The notes: a model not told the origin generated them from the sequence alone. Positions 49,172-58,746 are shown, counted from the stretch's first letter. The stretch: DNA of 64,000 bases from an uncultured Dorea sp. (GCA_910584615.1 CAJUAM010000001.1:62001-126000), one strand, 5' to 3'. Numbers and translations are program-made.

Positions 49172-51124
49172 ATGAAAGATTTAGAGGCACGTTATTTAGA
49201 AAGGCTTTCGGAACTGTATCCGACCATTGCCAAAGCTTCTACTGAGATCATCAATCTGCAGTCGATCTTGAACCTGCCGAAGGGAACGGAGCATTTTATC
49301 ACGGATGTCCATGGAGAATATGAAGCGTTTTCCCATGTGCTGAAAAATGGTTCGGGCGCAGTACGGCGCAAGATTGATGAAGTGTTTGGCAATACGCTGA
49401 CTAATAAGGATAAACAGACCCTTGCCACGCTGATCTACTATCCGAAAGAGAAGATGGCACGGATCAAGAAGACGGAAGACAATATGGAGGACTGGTACAA
49501 GATTACTCTGTACCGCCTGATTGAGGTATGTAAATGTACGGCAAGCAAATATACCCGTTCAAAGGTACGCAAATCCCTGCCGCCGGAATTTGCCTACGTG
49601 ATTGAGGAGCTGATCACAGAGAAGGCGGAAGTTTCTGATAAAGAATCTTATTATAATTCTATCATCAGCACGATTATTGAGATCAGACGGGCGGAGGAAT
49701 TCATCATTGCTCTCAGCGAGCTTATCCAGAGACTGACAGTAGATCATCTGCATATTGTGGGGGATATTTTTGACAGAGGACCGGGACCGCATATTATCAT
49801 GGACAGTTTGAGGAAGTACCATTCTGTGGATATACAATGGGGAAATCATGATGTGTTATGGATGGGCGCGGCAGCAGGTCAGAGAGGCTGTATTGCCAAT
49901 GTGATCCGGATCTGCGCAAGATACGGGAACTTAGATATTCTGGAAGATGGCTATGGGATCAATCTTCTCCCTCTTGCATCGTTTTCAATGAATACATACA
50001 GGGAAGACCCTTGCGAGTGTTTTCAGTTAAAGGGCAAACCTGACTATGGTGACAGTGAGATGCTTCTTGATATTAAGATGCATAAGGCTATGTCTGTGAT
50101 TCAGTTTAAAGTGGAAGGCCAGATCATACAGGCGAATCCGGAATTTTGTATGGATGAGCGGAATTTTCTTCATCATATTGATTATGAGAAGGGAACGATA
50201 GAGATTGACGGCGCGATCTACAAACTCAAAGATGCGAATTTCCCGACAGTGGATCCTAAAGATCCATACAAACTTACCGAAGAGGAAGAGGATATCATGA
50301 ACCGTCTTGAAAAGGCATTCCAAAATTGCGGCAAGCTGCAGGAGCATATGCGTTTTTTGCTGAATAAAGGCGGACTTTATAAGGTGCATAACGGGAATCT
50401 TCTCTATCACGGCTGTGTGCCGCTCAATGGGGACGGCAGCTTTAAGGAAGTCAGTCTTTTTGGAAGGGCTTATAAAGGACAGGCGTTGTATGAAGTGCTG
50501 GAGAGTTATGTGAGAAAGGGTTTTTATGCTCTGGATGAAAAGGAGCGGGAACGGGGCAGGGATATCATGTGGTATATATGGCTTAATGAAAATTCTCCGT
50601 TGTTCGGTAAAAATAAGATGGCGACTTTTGAACGGTATTTTTTATCGGAAAAGGAGCTTCATAAAGAGAAGAAAAATCCTTACTATGAACTTTTAGAGGA
50701 TGAAGATACGGTAAATAATATAATGAAAGAATTTGATCTTGACCCGGAAGATTCTCATATCATTAACGGGCATGTACCGGTTAAGACAAAAAAAGGTGAA
50801 AGTCCGGTAAAGTGTAACGGAAAGGTACTTGTTATTGACGGCGGTTTTTCGAGGGCTTATCAGAAAGAAACGGGAATTGCGGGATATACATTGATCTATA
50901 ATTCCCATGGTATCATACTTGCTGCGCATGAGCCTTTTGAGTCTACCGAGGCGGCCATAGAAAAAGAGAATGATATCCATTCTAAAAGTGTGACGGTAAA
51001 GCGTATGATAGAGCGTAAACTGGTGGGTGATACGGATATCGGAAAAGAGCTTAAAGAGCAGATCAAGGATCTGGAGCGCCTTCTGGCTTCCTATCGCAAT
51101 GGCGGGATCGCGGAAAAAGTATAA
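49172..51124 (+). CDS. fbp: Class III fructose-1,6-bisphosphatase
   Basis: A 650-residue gluconeogenic phosphatase of the Firmicutes type, far longer than class I or II enzymes. It is a metallophosphoesterase: TDVHGEYEAF near residue 45, GDIFDRGPGPHIIMDSL near 197, WGNHDVLWMGAA near 222 and the later INGHVPVK and YNSHGIILAAHEPF segments supply metal and substrate ligands. ATG 49172 has AAGAGAGGA upstream. It probably belongs with dapB in transcription but not in pathway. Confidence 0.95.
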   Translation: MKDLEARYLERLSELYPTIAKASTEIINLQSILNLPKGTEHFITDVHGEYEAFSHVLKNGSGAVRRKIDEVFGNTLTNKDKQTLATLIYYPKEKMARIKKTEDNMEDWYKITLYRLIEVCKCTASKYTRSKVRKSLPPEFAYVIEELITEKAEVSDKESYYNSIISTIIEIRRAEEFIIALSELIQRLTVDHLHIVGDIFDRGPGPHIIMDSLRKYHSVDIQWGNHDVLWMGAAAGQRGCIANVIRICARYGNLDILEDGYGINLLPLASFSMNTYREDPCECFQLKGKPDYGDSEMLLDIKMHKAMSVIQFKVEGQIIQANPEFCMDERNFLHHIDYEKGTIEIDGAIYKLKDANFPTVDPKDPYKLTEEEEDIMNRLEKAFQNCGKLQEHMRFLLNKGGLYKVHNGNLLYHGCVPLNGDGSFKEVSLFGRAYKGQALYEVLESYVRKGFYALDEKERERGRDIMWYIWLNENSPLFGKNKMATFERYFLSEKELHKEKKNPYYELLEDEDTVNNIMKEFDLDPEDSHIINGHVPVKTKKGESPVKCNGKVLVIDGGFSRAYQKETGIAGYTLIYNSHGIILAAHEPFESTEAAIEKENDIHSKSVTVKRMIERKLVGDTDIGKELKEQIKDLERLLASYRNGGIAEKV

Positions 51125-51187
51125 CTGTAAAAAACTCCCAATCATACAAGAGTATATATTTTTTGGATTTGTAAATATTACTAGCAA

Positions 51188-51200
51188 CAAGTATTACTTG
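51188..51200 (+). promoter_or_regulatory. Short palindrome upstream of an acidic lipoprotein gene
   Basis: The 13-base palindrome CAAGTATTACTTG lies 43 bases before the start codon in an AT-rich leader. It may be an operator; no clear promoter boxes were found beside it. Confidence 0.35.
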
Positions 51201-51242
51201 ATTAACAGATAAATATACATGAATATGAAAGGGAGAGTAACT

Positions 51243-51581
51243 ATGAAGCAGTTAAAGAGAGTATTTCTTGCACTTCTTTGTGTAGGAACGATCATGGGTA
51301 CCGCAGCCTGCGGAAGCAATAATAATGCGGATGACAACGGAGCAACACAGGATGGCACGGCAAATGGAACGGCAGATGATGCTGCGGATACCAATGGAAC
51401 AAACGACACTGATAACACCAACGACGCAACTAATGGAAATGATAACAGAGACGGTGAAGGAGTCATGGACGAGATCGGCGATGATGTAAAAGACGGCGCG
51501 GACGAGATCGGTGACGATATTAAGGACGGCGTAGACGACAACAATAATAATGACCGCAACGCAGAAGATAATAATCAGTAA
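51243..51581 (+). CDS. Asp/Asn-rich lipoprotein of unknown function
   Basis: A 112-residue protein: signal peptide with lipobox TAAC near residues 20-23, then an almost wholly disordered chain of Asn, Asp, Thr and Gly, with a near-duplicated unit DEIGDDVKDGA/DEIGDDIKDGV before the Asn-rich end. ATG 51243 has GGGAGAG upstream and begins the signal sequence. It would be a highly acidic surface tether, perhaps binding cations or wall polymers. No homologous function is recognised. Confidence 0.7.
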   Translation: MKQLKRVFLALLCVGTIMGTAACGSNNNADDNGATQDGTANGTADDAADTNGTNDTDNTNDATNGNDNRDGEGVMDEIGDDVKDGADEIGDDIKDGVDDNNNNDRNAEDNNQ

Positions 51582-51613
51582 GTGAGAAGAAAAAAGAAGG
51601 GCAGGGCATTCCG

Positions 51614-51636
51614 AGACAGGAATTCCCTGTCTTTTG
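51614..51636 (+). terminator. Terminator of acidic lipoprotein gene
   Basis: A 7-base stem AGACAGG/CCTGTCT (51614-51620, 51626-51632) with a 5-base loop and a short T-run. Confidence 0.6.
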
Positions 51637-51662
51637 CCTGTTTCAAAAAAATGTGGTATAAT
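51634..51662 (+). promoter_or_regulatory. Promoter of hisA-like gene
   Basis: -35 TTGCCT (51634-51639), extended -10 TGGTATAAT (TATAAT at 51657-51662), spacer 17 bases. The -35 box overlaps the tail of the preceding terminator. Confidence 0.65.
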
Positions 51663-51704
51663 TGAAAAATTCAATAAGTGAAGAGTGCGATTGGAGGAAA
51701 TGTT

Positions 51705-52475
51705 ATGAGATTCAGACCGTGTATTGATATCCATAATGGGAAAGTAAAGCAGATTGTGGGAGGGAGTCTTAAAGATGAAGGGGATCAGGCGGAAGAAAAC
51801 TTTTCATCTGTACATAACGCGGATTATTTTGCTGGTATGTATAAAAGAAACGGACTTTGCGGCGGTCATGTGATTCTTTTGAATCCTCCGTCTTCGGAAT
51901 ATTATGAAGCAACCATACGCCAGGCGGAGGCGGCGCTTTTAGAATACCCTCTCGGACTTCAGATCGGCGGCGGAATCCATGCAAACAATGCGGAAGATTT
52001 CCTTGAAATGGGGGCGAGTCATGTCATCGTAACCTCATATGTGTTTAAAGATGGGCGGATACGATGGGAGAATCTTGAACTTTTACGGAGGGCAGTGGGG
52101 CGAGAGCACATTGTCATAGATTTAAGCTGCCGAAAAAAAGAGGGAGAATATTTTATCGTGACAGACCGCTGGCAGAAGTTTACAGAAGTAAAGCTTTCGA
52201 TCCAGGTGCTGGAAAAGATCGCGGCATACTGTGATGAATTTCTTGTTCATGGTGTAGATGTGGAAGGAAAGTCATGCGGTGTGGACGAAAGTCTGGCAGA
52301 GCTTCTTGGAAGCTATAAAGGAGTGCCGGTGACTTACGCAGGGGGGATCGGCAGTGTTGAAGATTTGAAAAGATTCCGGGAAATAACCGGTGGAAGGATT
52401 GATTTTACTATCGGGAGCGCATTAGATATCTTTGGCGGGAAGATTCCCTTTGATGTGGTAAAAAATTACGCGTGA
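51705..52475 (+). CDS. hisA: HisA, eukaryotic (yeast HIS6)-type ProFAR isomerase
   Basis: A 256-residue TIM-barrel isomerase for the fourth step-group of histidine synthesis (ProFAR to PRFAR). It matches the fungal/plant HIS6 form rather than the common bacterial HisA: CIDIHNGKVKQIVGGSL near residue 5, GGHVILLNPP, LQIGGGI, VIVTSYVF, VIDLSCRKK, EFLVHGVDVEGKSCGVDE, VTYAGGI and FTIGSALDIFGG. GGAGGAAA precedes the start. No other his gene lies beside it, so it is either the main enzyme encoded apart from a his operon or a spare copy. Confidence 0.9.
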   Translation: MRFRPCIDIHNGKVKQIVGGSLKDEGDQAEENFSSVHNADYFAGMYKRNGLCGGHVILLNPPSSEYYEATIRQAEAALLEYPLGLQIGGGIHANNAEDFLEMGASHVIVTSYVFKDGRIRWENLELLRRAVGREHIVIDLSCRKKEGEYFIVTDRWQKFTEVKLSIQVLEKIAAYCDEFLVHGVDVEGKSCGVDESLAELLGSYKGVPVTYAGGIGSVEDLKRFREITGGRIDFTIGSALDIFGGKIPFDVVKNYA

Positions 52476-52508
52476 TTGTTTAATTTGTGTGAACACTTTA
52501 TAAACTGG

Positions 52509-52537
52509 TTGAATTGCGGTGGGGTTAGTGCTACAAT
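52509..52537 (+). promoter_or_regulatory. Promoter of secA
   Basis: -35 TTGAAT (52509-52514) and -10 TACAAT (52532-52537), spacer 17 bases, 40 bases before the start codon. Confidence 0.65.
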
Positions 52538-52576
52538 GTAGGTTAGCAAATTTTACGGACAAGGAGTTTTTTCGAT

Positions 52577-55141
52577 ATGGGTTTATTGCAGAAAATATTC
52601 GGAACGCATAGTGAGAATGAGTTAAAGCGCATATATCCGATTGTGGATGCGATTGAGGCGTTAGAGCCGCAGATGCACAAGCTTACAGATGGAGAGCTGA
52701 AAAGTAAGACGAAAGAATTTAAAGAAAGACTTGCGCAGGGTGAGACGTTAGATGATATTCTGCCGGAGGCATTTGCCGCTGTGAGAGAAGCAGCCGTCCG
52801 CACGCTTGGCATGAAGCATTATCGAGTGCAGCTGATCGGCGGGATCATTCTTCATCAGGGGCGTATTGCGGAGATGAAGACAGGTGAAGGAAAAACTCTT
52901 GTGTCAACGTTGCCGGCCTATCTGAATGCGCTGACAGGAGAAGGTGTCAATATTGTCACTGTCAATGACTATCTGGCAAAGCGTGATGCGGAGTGGATGG
53001 GACAGGTACATGAATTTCTCGGACTGACGGTAGGCTGTGTGCTTAACAGCATGGATAATGATGAGCGGCGCAGGCAGTATAATTGTGATATCACTTATGT
53101 TACGAATAATGAACTGGGATTTGATTATCTGAGAGATAATATGGTCATTTATAAAGAGCAGCTTGTCCAGAGAGGTCTTAAGTATGCCATTATAGATGAG
53201 GTAGACTCAGTATTGATCGATGAAGCGAGAACCCCTCTCATTATATCGGGACAGAGCGGAAAATCCACGAAACTTTATGAGGCATGCGATATTCTTGCGC
53301 GCCAGCTTGAGAGAGGTGAGGCGAGCGGGGAATTTTCCAAGATGAATGCCATTATGGGCGAGGATATTGAGGAGACCGGAGATTTTATCGTTAATGAGAA
53401 AGAAAAGAATGTCAATCTGACAGAAGACGGTGTAAAGAAGGTTGAAAAGTTCTTCCATCTGGAAAACCTTGCGGATGCGGATAACCTTGAGATACAGCAC
53501 AACATCATTCTGGCTCTGCGTGCCCACAACCTGATGTTTAAGGATCAGGACTACGTGGTGAAAGATGAGGAAGTTTTGATCGTTGATGAATTTACCGGCC
53601 GTATCATGCCGGGACGCCGTTATTCCGATGGTCTTCATCAGGCGATCGAAGCGAAGGAGCATGTGAAGGTCAGAAGGGAAAGTAAGACTCTGGCGACGAT
53701 CACTTTCCAGAATCTGTTTAACAAGTTTAATAAAAAAGCGGGTATGACGGGTACAGCACTTACAGAAGAAAAAGAGTTCCGCGAGATTTACGGAATGGAT
53801 GTTATAGAGATTCCGACGAACGTTCCGGTTATCCGTCAAGATTTAAATGATGCAGTATATAAGACTCAGAAGGAAAAATTCAAGGCGGTATGTGATGAGA
53901 TTGAAACTGCGCACGCAAAGCATCAGCCTGTCTTAGTAGGTACGATCACGATTGAGACATCGGAGCTTTTGAGTGGGATGTTAAAGCGCAGAGGAATCAA
54001 GCATAATGTGCTGAATGCCAAGTATCATGAGATGGAGGCAGAGATTGTCGCGCAGGCAGGTGTACACGATGCGGTTACTATCGCTACGAATATGGCTGGG
54101 CGTGGTACGGATATTAAACTGGATGATGAGGCGAGAAAAGCAGGAGGGCTTAAGATCATTGGTACGGAACGTCACGAATCCAGACGTATCGACAATCAGC
54201 TCAGAGGCCGTTCCGGACGACAGGGTGATCCGGGTGAATCGAGATTCTATATTTCTCTTGAAGATGATCTTATGCGTCTGTTCGGATCGGAACGTCTGAT
54301 GAATATTTTTACTGCCCTCGGTGTTGAAGAAGGAGAGCAGATTGAGCATAAGATGCTTTCTAGTGCTATAGAGAAGGCGCAGGAGAAGATCGAGAGCAAC
54401 AACTTTGGAATCCGTAAGAACCTGTTGGAATATGATCAGGTAATGAATGAGCAGAGAGAGATTATCTATGAAGAGAGAAGAAGGGTTCTTGACGGTGAGA
54501 ACATGCGGGATTCCATCTTCCATATGATCAATGATTATCTGGAGAATACGGTCGATCGGATGATCCCGTCAGATCTGGATTATGAGGACTGGAACTTAAA
54601 AGAGCTCTCACGGGCAATCCGGGCTACGATCCCGATGGAGGCGGTTACGGAAGAAGACGTCAAAGGTATGAGTCAGAAGCAGCTTAAGCATATGCTTAAG
54701 GAACGTTCCGCAAAGGCTTATGAGATGAAAGAGGCAGAGTTCCCGGAAGCAGAGCATTTGCGGGAGATTGAGAGAGTTGTTCTTCTGAAAGTCATTGATG
54801 CGAAATGGATGGATCATATTGATGATATGGATCAGCTCAGACAGGGAATCGGTCTTCAGGCATACGGACATAGGGATCCGAAGGTTGAGTATAAGATGAT
54901 CGGTTATGACATGTTCGGCGAGATGACCAATTCCATTACTGAGGACACGGTGCGGACTCTGTTCCATGTAAAGATCGAGCAGAAGGTTGAAAGAGAACAG
55001 GTTGCAAAGGTAACTGGAACCAATAAAGATGAGAGTGCTACCCGCGCTCCCAAAAAACGTGCGGATAAAAAAGTATATCCGAATGATCCGTGTCCATGCG
55101 GAAGCGGCAAAAAATATAAGCAGTGCTGCGGACGGAAGTAG
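52577..55141 (+). CDS. secA: Preprotein translocase ATPase SecA
   Basis: An 854-residue motor protein that drives secretion through SecYEG. Walker A is in MKTGEGKT near residue 100, the DEAD-like box DEVDSVLIDEARTPL near 205, VDEFTGRIMPGRRYSDGLHQAIEAKE near 335, the second-domain GTDIKLD and GRSGRQGDPG near 490-545, and the C-terminal zinc motif CPCGSGKKYKQCC, which binds SecB-like chaperones or lipids. It is the standard, not the accessory, SecA. prfB follows after 39 bases. Confidence 0.98.
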   Translation: MGLLQKIFGTHSENELKRIYPIVDAIEALEPQMHKLTDGELKSKTKEFKERLAQGETLDDILPEAFAAVREAAVRTLGMKHYRVQLIGGIILHQGRIAEMKTGEGKTLVSTLPAYLNALTGEGVNIVTVNDYLAKRDAEWMGQVHEFLGLTVGCVLNSMDNDERRRQYNCDITYVTNNELGFDYLRDNMVIYKEQLVQRGLKYAIIDEVDSVLIDEARTPLIISGQSGKSTKLYEACDILARQLERGEASGEFSKMNAIMGEDIEETGDFIVNEKEKNVNLTEDGVKKVEKFFHLENLADADNLEIQHNIILALRAHNLMFKDQDYVVKDEEVLIVDEFTGRIMPGRRYSDGLHQAIEAKEHVKVRRESKTLATITFQNLFNKFNKKAGMTGTALTEEKEFREIYGMDVIEIPTNVPVIRQDLNDAVYKTQKEKFKAVCDEIETAHAKHQPVLVGTITIETSELLSGMLKRRGIKHNVLNAKYHEMEAEIVAQAGVHDAVTIATNMAGRGTDIKLDDEARKAGGLKIIGTERHESRRIDNQLRGRSGRQGDPGESRFYISLEDDLMRLFGSERLMNIFTALGVEEGEQIEHKMLSSAIEKAQEKIESNNFGIRKNLLEYDQVMNEQREIIYEERRRVLDGENMRDSIFHMINDYLENTVDRMIPSDLDYEDWNLKELSRAIRATIPMEAVTEEDVKGMSQKQLKHMLKERSAKAYEMKEAEFPEAEHLREIERVVLLKVIDAKWMDHIDDMDQLRQGIGLQAYGHRDPKVEYKMIGYDMFGEMTNSITEDTVRTLFHVKIEQKVEREQVAKVTGTNKDESATRAPKKRADKKVYPNDPCPCGSGKKYKQCCGRK

Positions 55142-55180
55142 GGCATAGAATATATATAATAATCTGAAAGAGGTGATAAA

Positions 55181-56306
55181 GTGGTTGAATTAGATCAATA
55201 TAAAACATTGATGAATGCTTATGAAGAACCTCTTGCCGAGATGAGGGATTCACTTTGACACTGCCGGCAAGGAAAATAGGATTGAGGAGCTTTCACGAAA
55301 GATAGAAGAGCAGGGCTTTTGGGATAATCCGGAAGAATCCCAGAAGACTATGAAAGAACTTAAAGACATCCAAGAGCTTGTGAAAAAGATACATGCCATG
55401 TATACAAGCTATGAGGATATCCTGCTTCTTATTGAAATGGGTTACGAGGAGGAGGATCCGTCTGTAGTTCAGGAGATCAGAGAAGAAATCCAAAGATTTG
55501 AAGTCTGTTATGAGGAACTTAGGATTCAGACCCTTCTTTCCGGAGAATACGATCCTTGTAATGCAGTGATGACGATCCACGCCGGGGCAGGCGGCACCGA
55601 ATCCTGTGACTGGGCAGGCATGCTGTACCGCATGTACAGCCGGTGGGCAGAGCAAAAAGGTTTCGCGATCACGGTTCTGGATTATCTGGACGGGGATATC
55701 ACTGGGATTAAGACGGTTACTTTTGAAGTGAACGGTGAAAATGCATACGGATATCTGAAGTCAGAGAAGGGAGTGCACAGACTGGTTCGTATTTCTCCAT
55801 TTAATGCGGCGGGAAAAAGACAGACATCTTTTGCGTCCTGCGATGTAGTTCCGGATATTGAAAGTGAGATTGATATCGAGATTGACGATGATGATTTAAA
55901 GATTGATACTTATCGTGCCAGCGGTGCAGGGGGTCAGCATGTCAATAAGACATCTTCTGCGATCCGTATTACGCATCTTCCAACCGGAATTGTGGTACAG
56001 TGCCAGAATGAACGTTCCCAGCACCACAACAAGGAAAAAGCGATGCAGATGCTGAAAGCAAAACTGCAGCTTTTGAAGGAACAGGAGCAGGCAGAGAAGG
56101 TATCGGATATCCGCGGAGAGGTAAAAGAGATAGGTTTCGGCAATCAGATACGGTCTTATGTTATGCAGCCTTACACACTTGTAAAAGATCACAGGACGAA
56201 CGAAGAGAACAGTAATGTGACTGCTGTGCTTGATGGGAACATTGACACATTCATCAATGCCTATCTGAAGGGAACTGCCAGACAGTCGGAGGGAGGAAAA
56301 TTATGA
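55181..56306 (+). CDS. prfB: Peptide chain release factor 2 with programmed +1 frameshift
   Basis: RF2 ends translation at UGA and UAA. The first 25 codons run from GTG 55181 (AGAGGTGAT upstream) to CTT 55253-55255, followed by in-frame TGA at 55256-55258. A +1 shift to GAC at 55257 continues in the frame that encodes LDTAGKENRIEELSRKI and the rest, giving 374 residues. The CTT-TGA-C slip site with AGGG just upstream is the known autoregulatory device. Later landmarks are the codon-recognition SPF in RISPFNAAGKR and GGQ in SGAGGQHVNKT. The stop overlaps hom by 4 bases. Confidence 0.97.
55243..55259 (+). promoter_or_regulatory. Programmed frameshift site of prfB
   Basis: GAGGG (55243-55247) acts as the internal Shine-Dalgarno-like stimulator, followed after five bases by CTT TGA C (55253-55259). 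When RF2 is scarce the ribosome pauses at TGA and slips one base forward. Confidence 0.9.
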
Positions 56307-57523
56307 TAAATATAGCAGTGATGGGTTATGGAACAGTAGGTTCCGGTGTTGTGGAGGTCGTAAATACTAACGGACCGCGGATCAACCAGAGAATCGGCGA
56401 AGAGCTGAATATCAAATACGTGCTGGATCTGAGGGATTTTCCGGGAGATCCGGTGCAGGAAAAAATTGTCCATGACTTTGAAACGATTGTTAATGATAAG
56501 GATATTCAGATTGTTGTAGAGGTTATGGGGGGCATTGAGCCTGCTTATACATTTGTAAAGAGATGCCTTCAGGCTGGAAAGAGTGTAGCTACATCAAATA
56601 AAGCGCTGGTAGCGAAGCATGGGGCAGAGCTTTTGTCGATTGCGAAGGATAACAATATCAATTTCTTGTTTGAGGCAAGCGTAGGCGGGGGGATCCCGAT
56701 CATCCGTCCTTTGAACTCCTCCCTGACTGCGGACGAGATTGAAGAGATTACCGGAATCTTGAACGGCACGACAAACTATATGCTGTCGAAGATGTTTTAC
56801 GAGGGCGCTGATTATGATACGGTACTTAAAGAAGCACAGGCCAATGGTTATGCAGAGCGTAATCCGGAAGCCGATGTGGAAGGATACGATGCATGCCGTA
56901 AGATTGCTATTTTGTCTTCGCTGATCTCAGGGCAGCAGGTAGATTTTGAGGATATCTACTGTGAGGGGATTACTGAGATCACGGTAGAGGATATGAAATA
57001 TGCCAAAGCGATAGGGGCAACGATCAAACTTCTGGCCTCCAGCAAAAGAGTCGGCGACCGTCTTCATGCGATTGTCGCGCCATGTATGCTCTATCCGGAT
57101 CATCCTCTGTATAATGTGAATGATGTGTTTAATGCTATTTTTGTACATGGAAATGTGTTAGGAGATGCGATGTTCTACGGCAGCGGCGCAGGGAAGCTTC
57201 CGACAGCCAGTGCAGTAGTGGCGGATGTGGTAGATGCCGCGAAGCATTTGAATCGAAATATCATGACGATGTGGAAGCAGGAAAAGCTTACGCTGGAAGA
57301 TAAAGGAGATGCTAAGAGAAGATTTTTTATCCGTATGAAGGGTGATGCTGATAAAGAGCTTCCGAACCTTAAATATTCCTTTGGAGATATTGAAATCATT
57401 AAAATTCCGGGACTTAACGATGAATTTGGATTTACAACTCCTGTGATGATGGAGGGTGACTATGATACAAGAGCGAATCGGTATAAAGGTCAGATCCTGC
57501 ATATGATTCGTATAGAAGGGTAA
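56303..57523 (+). CDS. hom: Homoserine dehydrogenase
   Basis: A 406-residue NAD(P)H-dependent enzyme that reduces aspartate semialdehyde to homoserine. The Rossmann motif GYGTVGSGVVE is near residue 8; TSNKALVAKHG near 92, FEASVGGGIPIIRPL near 115, the GILNGTTNYMLSKM segment near 150 and EADVEGYDACRKIAIL near 193 are characteristic. The C-terminal regulatory ACT part is short (about 60 residues), so feedback control may be weak. It overlaps prfB by 4 bases and leads into a mutase-like gene and lysC. Confidence 0.96.
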   Translation: MINIAVMGYGTVGSGVVEVVNTNGPRINQRIGEELNIKYVLDLRDFPGDPVQEKIVHDFETIVNDKDIQIVVEVMGGIEPAYTFVKRCLQAGKSVATSNKALVAKHGAELLSIAKDNNINFLFEASVGGGIPIIRPLNSSLTADEIEEITGILNGTTNYMLSKMFYEGADYDTVLKEAQANGYAERNPEADVEGYDACRKIAILSSLISGQQVDFEDIYCEGITEITVEDMKYAKAIGATIKLLASSKRVGDRLHAIVAPCMLYPDHPLYNVNDVFNAIFVHGNVLGDAMFYGSGAGKLPTASAVVADVVDAAKHLNRNIMTMWKQEKLTLEDKGDAKRRFFIRMKGDADKELPNLKYSFGDIEIIKIPGLNDEFGFTTPVMMEGDYDTRANRYKGQILHMIRIEG

Positions 57524-57534
57524 GGAGAAGGAAG

Positions 57535-58746
57535 ATGAAGTATGTTGTAGTTCTAAGTGATGGAATGGCAGGAAGAGAACTTAAGGAATTAGATGGTAAA
57601 ACTACACTGGAGGCTGCGTATGTTCCGGAGATGGACCGTCTGGCGGCCATGTCTGAGGTAGGACTTGTATCCATGGTTCCGGAAGGGATGGAGCCAGGAA
57701 GCGATACGGCCAATCTTGCGGTTCTGGGGTATGATCCAAGGATTTATTACACAGGCAGATCTCCGCTTGAGGCACTTAGTATCGGGGCGGATATGGAAGA
57801 TACGGATATTTCCTTTCGATGCAATCTTGTGACGCTTTCGGAGGAGGATTGCGCATATGAGGACAGGACGATCATTGATCACAGTTCTGATGAGATTACG
57901 ACAAAAGAGGCTGCTGTTTTGATTGAGGCGTTGAAAGAAGGACTGAGACAGGATGGTTACAGATTCTATTCAGGAACCAGTTACAGACATCTCCTGATTC
58001 AGGAAAATGGAAAGGTGTCAAAGCTTACGCCGCCTCATGATGTTTTGAAGAAGAGGATTGGAGAGTATCTTCCTGAGGATGAGAATCTTCTGGGTATGAT
58101 GAGAAAAAGCTATGATATACTGAAAGACCATCCGGTGAATAAGGAAAGGCGCGCGAAGGGACTCCGTCCGGCGAATTCCGCGTGGTTCTGGGGAGCAGGG
58201 AAAAAACCAGAACTGGATTCATTTGAAAAGAGAACTGGAAAGAAAGGTGTTATGATTTCGGCAGTTGACCTCTTAAAGGGGATTGCAGTCGGCATCGGAA
58301 TGGACAGTATCGTGGTAGAAGGAGCCAATGGAGGACTTCACACGAATTATAAAGGTAAGGCTCAGGCGGCTGTGAGGGCACTGGCGTACGAAGGTTATGA
58401 TTTTGCGTATATCCATGTGGAAGCTCCGGATGAGATGGGACATCAGGGAAATACGCAGGATAAGATTGCTGCCATTGAAAATATTGATGAGAAAGTACTC
58501 AAAACAGTGATCTGCGGGTTAGAGGAAGCCGGAGAAGAGTATCGGCTTTTGCTTTTACCAGATCATCCGACACCGATTGATGTCAGGACACATACAGGTG
58601 AAGCGGTACCGTATCTTTTATATGACAGCGCGGCAGAAAAAAAGGGACCGGCGGTATATAATGAAAAAACAGCGGCGGATAGTAAAATTGTGTGGCGTGA
58701 CGGGCATAAGCTGATAGGACATCTGCTGCAGGAGGAAGTATGTTAA
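57535..58746 (+). CDS. Cofactor-independent phosphoglycerate mutase-like protein, candidate homoserine kinase
   Basis: A 403-residue alkaline-phosphatase-superfamily protein of the archaeal ApgM type: MKYVVVLSDGMAGRELKELDGKTTLEAA at the start, PGSDTANLAVLGYDPR with the nucleophile Ser near residue 62, HVEAPDEMGHQGN near 295 and LLPDHPTPIDVRTHTGEAVP near 342 with metal ligands. A subgroup found beside threonine genes has been proposed as an alternative homoserine kinase (recalled as TIGR02535). Here it lies between hom and lysC with no thrB, which supports that proposal. Confidence 0.85.
   Translation: MKYVVVLSDGMAGRELKELDGKTTLEAAYVPEMDRLAAMSEVGLVSMVPEGMEPGSDTANLAVLGYDPRIYYTGRSPLEALSIGADMEDTDISFRCNLVTLSEEDCAYEDRTIIDHSSDEITTKEAAVLIEALKEGLRQDGYRFYSGTSYRHLLIQENGKVSKLTPPHDVLKKRIGEYLPEDENLLGMMRKSYDILKDHPVNKERRAKGLRPANSAWFWGAGKKPELDSFEKRTGKKGVMISAVDLLKGIAVGIGMDSIVVEGANGGLHTNYKGKAQAAVRALAYEGYDFAYIHVEAPDEMGHQGNTQDKIAAIENIDEKVLKTVICGLEEAGEEYRLLLLPDHPTPIDVRTHTGEAVPYLLYDSAAEKKGPAVYNEKTAADSKIVWRDGHKLIGHLLQEEVC

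Noticed and set aside
49102..49245. A 47-codon frame between dapB and fbp
   Set aside because: It overlaps the start of fbp out of frame and its Shine-Dalgarno spacing (about 11 bases) is poor; it could at most be a leader.
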